Shown in pieces: positions 19,431 to 26,175 of a DNA stretch of 64,000 nt. A model generated the notes under the pieces. That model saw only the letters and a list, made by a program, of their open reading frames with translations, made no database searches and was not told where the DNA came from. The stretch is from NCBI RefSeq assembly GCF_040081925.1, contig NZ_JBEBMF010000002.1, positions 1,364,001 to 1,428,000 on the forward strand, read 5' to 3'. Position numbers and translations under genes: made by a program. Source of the DNA: Mesorhizobium_K quangtriensis. Its GTDB lineage: Bacteria > Pseudomonadota > Alphaproteobacteria > Rhizobiales > Rhizobiaceae. The first letter of the stretch is position 1. Each line of letters opens with the position of its first letter.

Positions 19431-19814
19431 ATGGAGCGCTCGATAGGGACGGAGGGTGGGGACGATTCCTCAATATTGATCCCTCTGAACGAGGCGCGAC
19501 GCGAGCGGCTTGGGATGCCGGTCACCTTCCATCGCAAAGAGCTCGACCAGATTCTCCGGCTTTATGGGCGTATGGTCGCAGCAAACGAATGGCGGGACTA
19601 CGCCATCGACCACCTTCCTGAAAGAGCCGTCTTCTCGGTCTTCCGGCGCACCAGCGAAACGCCGCTCTACAGCATCACCAAGAACCCCTCCCTCGCCCGA
19701 AAGCAGGGCATTTGGTCCGTAACCTCGGCGACGGGCCTCATCCTCCGGCGCGGCCACGATCTGTCGCGCGTGCTTGCCGTCTTTGACAGTAAGCTGAAGC
19801 TCGTCGAGGCCTAG
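19431..19814 (+). CDS. DUF2794 family protein
   Basis: A 127-residue cytoplasmic protein of a family largely confined to alphaproteobacteria. The core FHRKELDQILRLYGRMVAANEWRDYAID, followed by FSVFRRTSETPLY and L-A-R-K-Q-G, matches DUF2794. Function unknown. Its last four bases overlap the stop of the convergent kynureninase-like gene. Confidence 0.8.
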   Translation: MERSIGTEGGDDSSILIPLNEARRERLGMPVTFHRKELDQILRLYGRMVAANEWRDYAIDHLPERAVFSVFRRTSETPLYSITKNPSLARKQGIWSVTSATGLILRRGHDLSRVLAVFDSKLKLVEA

Positions 19815-20965
19815 GGCTGCGGGCGGAGCGAGATTCGCCCAATATGCTTGGCGTGACGGACCATACCCTCCACCAGGGCTTCGACACCTGCATCGGATGT
19901 AACCACGCCCGGTGATGCGCGCAGGATGCGGCCGCGGCCGTCGGTCGCGATACCTTGTTCCCGAAGTGCAGCGACGACGGTGGCTGCTTCAAGGCCTTCG
20001 GGAAGTCTCATCATGACCGAGCCGCCGCGGCGGCTTTCCGCAACCGGCGTCACCAGGTTCAATCCGTGTTCCAGCGCGGCCTCTATGATGCGGGCTGTGT
20101 GCCGCCTGTTCTGGGCAAGGATCGCCACATGGTCCTGCCGCGCATGCCATTCCATGGCGGGCAGGGAGGCGATCGCGGCCATGCAGGCCGGAGTTCCGTT
20201 GTCGAAACGGCGCGCGTCGGGCGCATAGGAAAAGCGGTCGAGAGCCCAACTGAACGGATCCGGCTGGCTGAACCAGCCGCGCAGTTCCGGCTGGCATTTC
20301 ATGATGAGGTCTGGCGTCACGTGCAGGATGCCGGCGCCGGGCGTGCCGCACATCCATTTCAGGCTTGTGGAGACGGTGAAGTCGACCGCCGGATTCGTCA
20401 CGTCGAAGGGGATGAGGCCGGCCGCCTGGGTGATGTCGACGCCGACCAGGCTGCCCATGCGCCGACCATGCTCAACAAGAGCGGCAAGATCGATGCGGTT
20501 GGAGGTGGTGGAGGAGACCCAGGTGAGCAGGGCGACCGCAACGTCTTCATCCCATGCGGCGATGAAATCCTCGTCCTCGGTCCAAGACGCGCCTTGCCGC
20601 ATCGGCACGGTGTGTAGCCGGAATCCCAGCCTTTCCTGCAATTTCGCCAGAAGGAAATGGTTGGACGGGAAACAATCCGCCGAGACGAGCACGCGCTTGC
20701 CGGCAAGCATACCGGGGGGCAGCGCCGTCATCAGCATGTTGACCGCCTGCGTTACGTTCTCGGACGTCGTCACGCTGCCCTCGGGCGCGTTGAGGATGGC
20801 GCGCCAACGATCGATGAAGCTCGCCCTTTGCGACAGAAGGTAGGACCATTGGCTGTCGTCGAAGGCGCCCCAGACCTGGGCAAACTCGCTCATTTTCCGG
20901 GCGAGGTCCTCCGACTTGCCCTGATACTGGCCTACGGAGTGATAGAGGAAGTATGCGTCCTGCAT
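19811..20965 (-). CDS. Kynureninase-like class V PLP enzyme
   Basis: A 384-residue fold-type I PLP enzyme. VDITQAAG provides the Asp that pairs with the PLP ring, and STSLKWMCGTPGAG holds the Schiff-base lysine in the S-x-K-W context of kynureninases and class V aminotransferases. It is the last gene of a tight operon with an amino acid-type permease, a DUF1445 protein, an SRPBCC-like protein and a binding protein, none of which belongs to the usual tryptophan-kynurenine pathway. It may cleave a C-C bond of a kynurenine-like or other beta-keto/hydroxy amino acid; identity is open. Confidence 0.8.
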   Translation of the reverse strand: MQDAYFLYHSVGQYQGKSEDLARKMSEFAQVWGAFDDSQWSYLLSQRASFIDRWRAILNAPEGSVTTSENVTQAVNMLMTALPPGMLAGKRVLVSADCFPSNHFLLAKLQERLGFRLHTVPMRQGASWTEDEDFIAAWDEDVAVALLTWVSSTTSNRIDLAALVEHGRRMGSLVGVDITQAAGLIPFDVTNPAVDFTVSTSLKWMCGTPGAGILHVTPDLIMKCQPELRGWFSQPDPFSWALDRFSYAPDARRFDNGTPACMAAIASLPAMEWHARQDHVAILAQNRRHTARIIEAALEHGLNLVTPVAESRRGGSVMMRLPEGLEAATVVAALREQGIATDGRGRILRASPGVVTSDAGVEALVEGMVRHAKHIGRISLRPQP

Positions 20966-20971
20966 GATCTC

Positions 20972-21646
20972 TCAACGCTTGTATGCACGCTGGAAATGGT
21001 GCTCCAGCCAGCCGGTCAGCCGCACGAGCGGCCAGAGTATAGCCACGTAGATCAGCGCTGCGCCGATCAGGGGTGTGGGATTGGCGAACAGCGCCTGCGC
21101 GTCGGTAGCCTGCTTCAGCAGGTCGGTCATCGCGACCACGGAGGCCAGCGACGTATCCTTGACAATCGACACGCAGTTCGACGCGTGGGGCGGTATGACG
21201 ATACGTACGGCCTGAGGCAGGATCACCTTCTGCATCGTGCGCCAGAACCCGAGGCCGAGCGCGGCCGATGCCTCGAACTGACCCTTCGGCACGGCCTGAA
21301 TCCCCGCGCGGACAACTTCGGCGGTGTAGGCGCCCAAGACCATCGACAAGGCTATCGCCGCCGCGGCGAAGGACGACAGCACGATACCGGCGAAGGGCAG
21401 CGCATAGTAGATCAGGATCAGCACCACCAGAACCGGCAACGAGCGCATCAGGTCCGTGTAGGCGATGGCCAGCAAGCGGAGCGGTTTTGCTGCGAAAAGC
21501 CGCATCAAAGCGATCCCGACACCAAGGAGGCTGCCGAAAACGATGGCTGTCGCGCCGAGCATGAGCGTCATACCCAGACCCCGAAGAAGGATCGGGAATG
21601 CGCGCGCCATGATGTCCATGTTGAAGAAGACGTCGACGGCATTCAT
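20972..21646 (-). CDS. Amino acid ABC importer permease (HisM/GlnP type)
   Basis: A 224-residue inner-membrane permease with five hydrophobic segments and the EAA loop (EVVRAGIQAVPKGQFEASAALGL) of polar amino acid importers. The ATG overlaps the stop of the DUF1445 gene by four bases. The operon has a matching binding protein but neither a second permease nor an ATPase, so it may form a homodimer and borrow an ATPase encoded elsewhere. Confidence 0.9.
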   Translation of the reverse strand: MNAVDVFFNMDIMARAFPILLRGLGMTLMLGATAIVFGSLLGVGIALMRLFAAKPLRLLAIAYTDLMRSLPVLVVLILIYYALPFAGIVLSSFAAAAIALSMVLGAYTAEVVRAGIQAVPKGQFEASAALGLGFWRTMQKVILPQAVRIVIPPHASNCVSIVKDTSLASVVAMTDLLKQATDAQALFANPTPLIGAALIYVAILWPLVRLTGWLEHHFQRAYKR

Positions 21647-22404
21647 CGGGCCAGTCCTCCAAAACGGTCGGTGATCAGCATATGCCCGGGCGCATGGGTG
21701 ATGGCGAAGGGCAGCCGGGCCGACGTGATGGCGCGCTCCATGGTGACGCCGCAGGCCCAGAAGACGGGGACTTCGCCTTCGCGGATGTCGCGGAGTCCAA
21801 GTCCGTCGATCGGCTTGTTGAGATCGACACCGATCTCGCAGGGATCGCCGGCATGAACGGGAGCGCCATGCGAATCGGGATGGGCCCGCGTCACGGCAAA
21901 GGTCTGCTCGACCTGATCGGCTTGGATAGCACGCATGGAGACGACTAGGGAGCCACCGAAAGGGCCTGAGGACACATTGGCGATGTTTGTATCGAAGGCC
22001 GAACAGCTGACGCCTGGCCCGTAGCATCGCAGCGCCACGCCGGCGCTCACCAGATCGGCCTCGAAGGTCAACGAGCAGCCGATCGCGAAGGCGACCAGAT
22101 CGTTGCGCCAATGGTCAAGAATATCTGGGACCCGTTCGCCGGCCGCGCCGTTCGCAAAAAGCCTGTAGAGCGGCAGATCGCTTCTGAGATCGAAATCACC
22201 CAGTTCCGGAAGTTCGGGAATACCGGCTTCTCCTCTCGCCAACAGCGGGCATGCGCCCGAGTTGGCACGCAGGAAGGCTTCGAAATCATCAGCGAAGGCA
22301 TCCGGTATGAAGGCCATGTTGGCCTGAGTGTAGCCGGGGCACAGGGCAGCGGTCTGTCTGACATCGCCGTCGCGGAACCGTGCGCGCCATTCGGCCGGGG
22401 TCAT
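21643..22404 (-). CDS. DUF1445 putative hydro-lyase
   Basis: A 253-residue protein of the DUF1445/putative hydro-lyase family, related to D-glutamate cyclase. Family marks seen are CPGYTQAN near residue 22, the Cys-containing GCSLTFEADL and GPFGGSLVVSMR, and HPDSHGAPVHAGDP plus GVTMERAI towards the C-terminus. The start overlaps the previous gene (ATGA), replacing an upstream frame extension that lies inside that gene. Within an amino acid uptake operon it may open or dehydrate a cyclic or hydroxylated amino acid. Confidence 0.83.
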   Translation of the reverse strand: MTPAEWRARFRDGDVRQTAALCPGYTQANMAFIPDAFADDFEAFLRANSGACPLLARGEAGIPELPELGDFDLRSDLPLYRLFANGAAGERVPDILDHWRNDLVAFAIGCSLTFEADLVSAGVALRCYGPGVSCSAFDTNIANVSSGPFGGSLVVSMRAIQADQVEQTFAVTRAHPDSHGAPVHAGDPCEIGVDLNKPIDGLGLRDIREGEVPVFWACGVTMERAITSARLPFAITHAPGHMLITDRFGGLAR

Positions 22405-22835
22405 CCCCTTTTCCAGTCCGCTTCGATCTGGGCCTTGAACAGCAGCGCCTCGAGTTCGTGCGTTTTCTGTGTCTGCTGCCAGCGGGCGTCGTCCATCCAA
22501 TTGGCGCGCCAAGTCGTCATCGCGACTAGGCAGCTTTCCTCGGGAAGACCCCAGTCGGTTCCGGGCGAGACCCGGATGGACACGCGCGGGACGCGGGCGC
22601 CGGACGGCCCGAGGTGAAAGTCAATCAGGCCGAGATCGGCATGGGTGCGAATCTCGACGTCCGTGGACGAGCCGTCGAAGAGCGAAACGCCGCGCCAAAC
22701 GCCGGGTTCGCCGGTTGGCTCCAGATGCATGGAGCCGAGCGCCCACCGCCCCAGCCGGCGCCCATCCGCCAGATGCCCGAAGGCATAGCTGGCGGGAACA
22801 TCGACGCGCGCTGAAGCGAGGTGGGCGTAGGTCAT
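22401..22835 (-). CDS. SRPBCC-like small protein
   Basis: A 144-residue protein without signal or membrane segments. The N-terminal pattern V-x-V-P-A-S-Y-A-F-x-x-L-A-D-G-R-R-L-G-R-W resembles SRPBCC/polyketide cyclase-like ligand-binding domains (helix-grip fold), and W-R-x-x-x-M-D-D-A-R-W near the end fits the long C-terminal helix. Assignment is by pattern only. The ATG is preferred over a frame extension reaching into the binding-protein gene. Its stop overlaps the DUF1445 start, so the two are translationally coupled. Confidence 0.6.
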   Translation of the reverse strand: MTYAHLASARVDVPASYAFGHLADGRRLGRWALGSMHLEPTGEPGVWRGVSLFDGSSTDVEIRTHADLGLIDFHLGPSGARVPRVSIRVSPGTDWGLPEESCLVAMTTWRANWMDDARWQQTQKTHELEALLFKAQIEADWKRG

Positions 22836-22867
22836 GGACGTGTCCGAGCCGTCAGGCTTGATTTGGC

Positions 22868-23659
22868 TCAGTTGGCCGAGGTCGGCACCGGCATCGGCGT
22901 GACCGCGAAGCTGCCCGCCGCAGGCGGTACGCCCATCCACTTTTCATAGATTTTGGCCAGCGTTCCGTCTGTCTTCATATCCGAGATTATCTGGTTGACC
23001 TTCTCGAGCTTGTCCGAACCCTTAGGCATCATCATCGCGAACTTCTCGCCGGTGACGATCTCGGCGGCGACGTCCAGCCCCTTCATCTGGCTGAAGGCGT
23101 ACCGCAGGCCGACGACATCGTTGACCGCTGCGTCGATGCGGCCGTTCTGCAGGTCAGTCAGCATGTTCGAGGTCGTGTCGTAGCTCTTGTATTCGGCGTA
23201 GCCGATCTCGGCGGCCCGTTCCTTCAACCAGGCTTCCGGAAAGGATGTTGCGACCGAGCCGACAACCTTGCCCTTCAGGCCCTCGACGGAGGTGATGTCG
23301 GAGCCTTCCTTGACGCCGATGCCGAGAGCGCCCTCGAAGTAGGGCTGCGTGAAGGACTGGCTCTGAAGACGCTCGTCGGTGATCGTCAGCGACGAGATCA
23401 CCATGTCGACGCGGCCCGAGGCGGAAGCGACGAACAGCGCCTTGAAGTCCATGCCTTCGATATTGGCGGTCGTGCCCATGCGCTTGGCGATCTCGTTCAC
23501 GATGTCGACTTCGTAGCCTTCGAAGCCGCCGGCTTCAGTCTTGTTCTCCCACGGCGGGTTCGCGGGATAGGCGGCGACGCGCAGGGCGTCCTGGGCAAGG
23601 ACGGGAGTTGCAAGGCCAACCGCAAGCGTCAGGCCGAGCAGGATACGACGGGTCATCAT
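22868..23659 (-). CDS. Amino acid ABC importer substrate-binding protein
   Basis: A 263-residue periplasmic binding protein of the polar amino acid class. A Sec signal (MMTRRILLGLTLAVGLATPVLAQ) is followed by LRVAAYPANPPWE, then GFEGYEVDIVNEIAKRMG and later VDMVISSLTITDER, all class 3 binding-protein motifs. GAGGAG eight bases before the first of two ATG codons fixes the start. First gene of a five-gene operon, divergent from a GntR regulator. Confidence 0.92.
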   Translation of the reverse strand: MMTRRILLGLTLAVGLATPVLAQDALRVAAYPANPPWENKTEAGGFEGYEVDIVNEIAKRMGTTANIEGMDFKALFVASASGRVDMVISSLTITDERLQSQSFTQPYFEGALGIGVKEGSDITSVEGLKGKVVGSVATSFPEAWLKERAAEIGYAEYKSYDTTSNMLTDLQNGRIDAAVNDVVGLRYAFSQMKGLDVAAEIVTGEKFAMMMPKGSDKLEKVNQIISDMKTDGTLAKIYEKWMGVPPAAGSFAVTPMPVPTSAN

Positions 23660-23733
23660 GTGATTATCTCCTCTTGTGGCGGCGGGTCCCCTAGACGGTG
23701 TTCGTCGGCCCGCTTCTCCCTCCAAGCTGCCAC

Positions 23734-23744
23734 AAACAGAATAC
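23734..23744 (-). promoter_or_regulatory. Putative GntR operator, binding-protein side
   Basis: On the minus strand this reads GTATTCTGTTT, pointing to the substrate-binding gene. The same 11-mer occurs on the plus strand immediately before the gntR start, 101 bp away, giving an exact inverted pair in the shared promoter region. Confidence 0.5.
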
Positions 23745-23845
23745 TTTTCAAGAGGATTTTTTGAGCTTAAAATTTTCTTGTCGTGGAAAAAATGCGCATT
23801 TTGCGAATTGCGCGACGGAATGTGATGAAGTTTACTCCAGAAACT

Positions 23846-23856
23846 GTATTCTGTTT
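23846..23856 (+). promoter_or_regulatory. Putative GntR operator, regulator side
   Basis: GTATTCTGTTT ends two bases before the gntR ATG, where bound protein would block leader transcription. It matches the inverted copy near the divergent operon. AAAC-N8-GTTT flanks it as a weak dyad. Confidence 0.5.
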
Positions 23857-23858
23857 CT

Positions 23859-24497
23859 ATGTCACGCCTGAGCCACCGCGACCGAATCTACGACCTGCTG
23901 ATCGAGCAGATCCGGACAGGATCGATCGGATGGGACGACCGGCTCGTCGATGTGTCACTCGCCGCTGCGCTCGGCGTCTCCCGAATGCCGGCGCGCGATG
24001 CCCTGATGCGCCTCGTCGCTGAAGGCTATCTGGTACCGACGACGCGCGGCTTCGTGCTGCCGAAGCTGACGCGCGAAGAAGTGCTGGAGGTTTTTGAACT
24101 GCGCCGCCTGTTGGAGCCGCGCGCGGCGGCGATGGCTGCGATGGCCATGACTGACGATATCGTTGCCATCATGGAGGCGGCCGTCGAGAGGGCCGCGAAG
24201 GCCGTCGGCGCTGGCGACGGCACGACGCTGTTCCATGCATCGGAGACATTTCGTAACAGCTGGCTGTCCGTCGTGCCGAATACTGCGCTGGTCCAGACGA
24301 TCAGGCGATATTTCGTGCAGGTCCAGAATGTACGGCTGATCACCATGAACGATGAATCCACGCTGTCGGTAATCGTCGCCGGGCAGCGCGATCTGCTGGC
24401 GGCGCATCGTGCCCGCGATGCGGTGGCAGCCGGGGACCGGATGCTGCGCTTTGTCATCGAAGGGGAGCAGGCTTTCCGGAAAGCCATCGACACCTGA
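23859..24497 (+). CDS. GntR-family regulator, FCD (FadR) subfamily
   Basis: A 212-residue repressor or activator. The winged helix (HRDRIYDLLIEQI to GFVLPKLT) contains LGVSRMPARDAL, the GntR recognition helix, and is followed by an all-helical FCD ligand domain beginning EEVLEVFELRRLLEPRAA. It is divergent from the five-gene uptake/catabolic operon and shares two identical 11-bp boxes with it, so it probably controls that operon and itself. Confidence 0.9.
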   Translation: MSRLSHRDRIYDLLIEQIRTGSIGWDDRLVDVSLAAALGVSRMPARDALMRLVAEGYLVPTTRGFVLPKLTREEVLEVFELRRLLEPRAAAMAAMAMTDDIVAIMEAAVERAAKAVGAGDGTTLFHASETFRNSWLSVVPNTALVQTIRRYFVQVQNVRLITMNDESTLSVIVAGQRDLLAAHRARDAVAAGDRMLRFVIEGEQAFRKAIDT

Positions 24498-24512
24498 CGG
24501 GCGACTGGCCTC

Positions 24513-25097
24513 CTACGTTCGCGATCGGAAGGTGCGCTCCGGCAGCCACTCGGGATCGGGATCAGACACGACGCCGCCATTCATCGACAATTGCATGAAG
24601 GCGGTGTCGAGCCAGCGTCCGTGCTTGGAGCCGGAACCTTCCAGCCGGCCGCTATGGCGAAAGCCGAGTTTCTCGTGCAGCTTCACCGACGGGCTGTTGG
24701 CATGACCGTCGCCGATCACGGCGATCATCTGCCGGAACCCAAGACGGCTGGCTTCGACCACCAGCCGTTCAAGCATCAGAAGACCGACGCCCAGGCCACG
24801 GGCTCCGGGTGCGACATAGATCGAGTTCTCGACGATGAAACGATAGGCCGGGCGTGCCCTGAACGGGCCGGCATAGGTGTAACCGACCACATCGCCCTGC
24901 CTTTCCGCGACGAGATAGGGGAAGCCTGCGGAGGTGAGCGCTTCGAAGCGGGTTGCCATCTCGCTCAGCGACGGGGGCTCCAGTTCGTAGCTCGCCGTCC
25001 CGTTCGTTACGGCGTCCGCGTAGATCGCTGTGATTGCATCGAGATCGTCCGGGGTCGCCGACCGAAGATGTGTTCCTGTCGTGTCGTTTCCAAACAT
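24513..25097 (-). CDS. GNAT N-acetyltransferase, phosphinothricin/methionine-sulfone acyltransferase type
   Basis: A 194-residue acetyltransferase. RSATPDDLDAITAIYADAV, GTASYELEPPS and the acetyl-CoA loop VAPGARGLGVGLLML match the PAT/MnaT branch, which acetylates amino acid analogues such as methionine sulfoximine. Convergent with gntR, 15 bp away, and separated from the BI-1 gene upstream by an intrinsic terminator, so it likely has its own promoter. Confidence 0.87.
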   Translation of the reverse strand: MFGNDTTGTHLRSATPDDLDAITAIYADAVTNGTASYELEPPSLSEMATRFEALTSAGFPYLVAERQGDVVGYTYAGPFRARPAYRFIVENSIYVAPGARGLGVGLLMLERLVVEASRLGFRQMIAVIGDGHANSPSVKLHEKLGFRHSGRLEGSGSKHGRWLDTAFMQLSMNGGVVSDPDPEWLPERTFRSRT

Positions 25098-25123
25098 GGC
25101 TCGATCGAAGCAGTGCCGAGGGC

Positions 25124-25153
25124 AAAAGAAAAGGGCGGCCGATGAGGCCGCCC
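25124..25153 (-). terminator. Intrinsic terminator of the BI-1 gene
   Basis: On the minus strand an 8-bp stem GGGCGGCC/GGCCGCCC with a five-base loop is followed by TTTTCTTTT, a textbook rho-independent terminator 40 bp past the stop. Confidence 0.88.
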
Positions 25154-25192
25154 TTCGATCTTTGCTGGTCCAGCCTTTTGGGCTGGCGACCG

Positions 25193-25975
25193 TTACTCGC
25201 GGTTGCCGAGGAACGACAGCAGGAAGGTGAAGAGGTTGATGAAGTCGAGGTAGAGCGTCAGCGCGCCCATGATGGCCTTGCGGCCAGCAACAAGAACCTC
25301 GTCGCCCTCAAAATACATTTCCTTGATCTTCTGCGTGTCGTAGGCGGTCAGGCCGGCGAAGATCAGCACACCGATCGCCGAGATGGCGAACTGCATCGCA
25401 GGCGAGGCCAGGAAGATGTTCACCACAATCGCGATGATCAGGCCGATCAGGCCCATGAACAGGAACGTGCCCATTCCAGTCAGGTCGCGCTTGGTGGTAT
25501 AGCCCCAGAGCGACAGGCCGCCGAAAGCCGCAGCCGTGATGAAGAACGTCTGCACGATGCTCTGCGTCGTGTAGACCAGGAAGATCGACGACAGCGAGAT
25601 GCCCATCAATGCGGCGAAGATCCAGAACGTGGTCTGCGCGGCGGATACGCTCAGCGACTGAATACGGGCGCTGAGGAAGAACACCATGCCCAGCGGGGCG
25701 AGCATGACGACCCACTTCAGCGGCGAGGCGTAGAGCGCGAGACCGAGGGACGTCAGCATCTTGCCGTTAGGCAGCGTCGTGGCGGCGGCGGTCGGGTCAT
25801 TGGTGGTAGCCATCATGACCGTGGCCAGAGCGGCTACGCCGGTAATGACAAGGCCCAGCGCCATCAGGTTGTAGACCTTGATCATGTATGCGCGCAGACC
25901 CTCGTCAATCGAGGTATCGACGCGGCTGCCGGCGTTCGGCACAGCGCGCGTCTGATAATTGCGGAGTTCAGCCAT
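25193..25975 (-). CDS. Bax inhibitor-1/YccA family membrane protein (YbhL-like)
   Basis: A 260-residue inner-membrane protein with about seven hydrophobic segments, of the UPF0005/TMBIM family. The C-terminal YDTQKIKEMY and LYLDFINLFTFLL segments are family hallmarks. ATG with GAGGAA eight bases upstream is used; a longer frame would add a soluble Arg-rich leader. The rhizobial gene family is known to carry a structured 5' leader (ybhL motif), and a hairpin is visible here. Confidence 0.9.
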   Translation of the reverse strand: MAELRNYQTRAVPNAGSRVDTSIDEGLRAYMIKVYNLMALGLVITGVAALATVMMATTNDPTAAATTLPNGKMLTSLGLALYASPLKWVVMLAPLGMVFFLSARIQSLSVSAAQTTFWIFAALMGISLSSIFLVYTTQSIVQTFFITAAAFGGLSLWGYTTKRDLTGMGTFLFMGLIGLIIAIVVNIFLASPAMQFAISAIGVLIFAGLTAYDTQKIKEMYFEGDEVLVAGRKAIMGALTLYLDFINLFTFLLSFLGNRE

Positions 25976-25984
25976 TGGATTCCT

Positions 25985-26020
25985 CACGTTGCTCCTGCCT
26001 CGTCCGGTGTCAGGCAGCTT
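25985..26020 (-). promoter_or_regulatory. Candidate ybhL leader RNA upstream of the BI-1 gene
   Basis: On the minus strand CTGCCT and AGGCAG form a stem with an 11-base loop, ending just before the GAGGAA ribosome site. The ybhL leader (Rfam) is described upstream of this gene family in rhizobia. I recognise position and hairpin, not the full consensus. Confidence 0.35.
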
Positions 26021-26175
26021 AAAAGCGCCCAGGCGCCGCTGGCGAGGCTCCAGCATGCCTACGCGGAATATGATGCGTCGCGCGCGAAAGGACAAGAGCC
26101 GTAAGGGCTTGCAACCCGCCGGGAGCGGATGACATTTTTGTCATCACGCATCCGTTACCGCGCGTTCACCATGAT

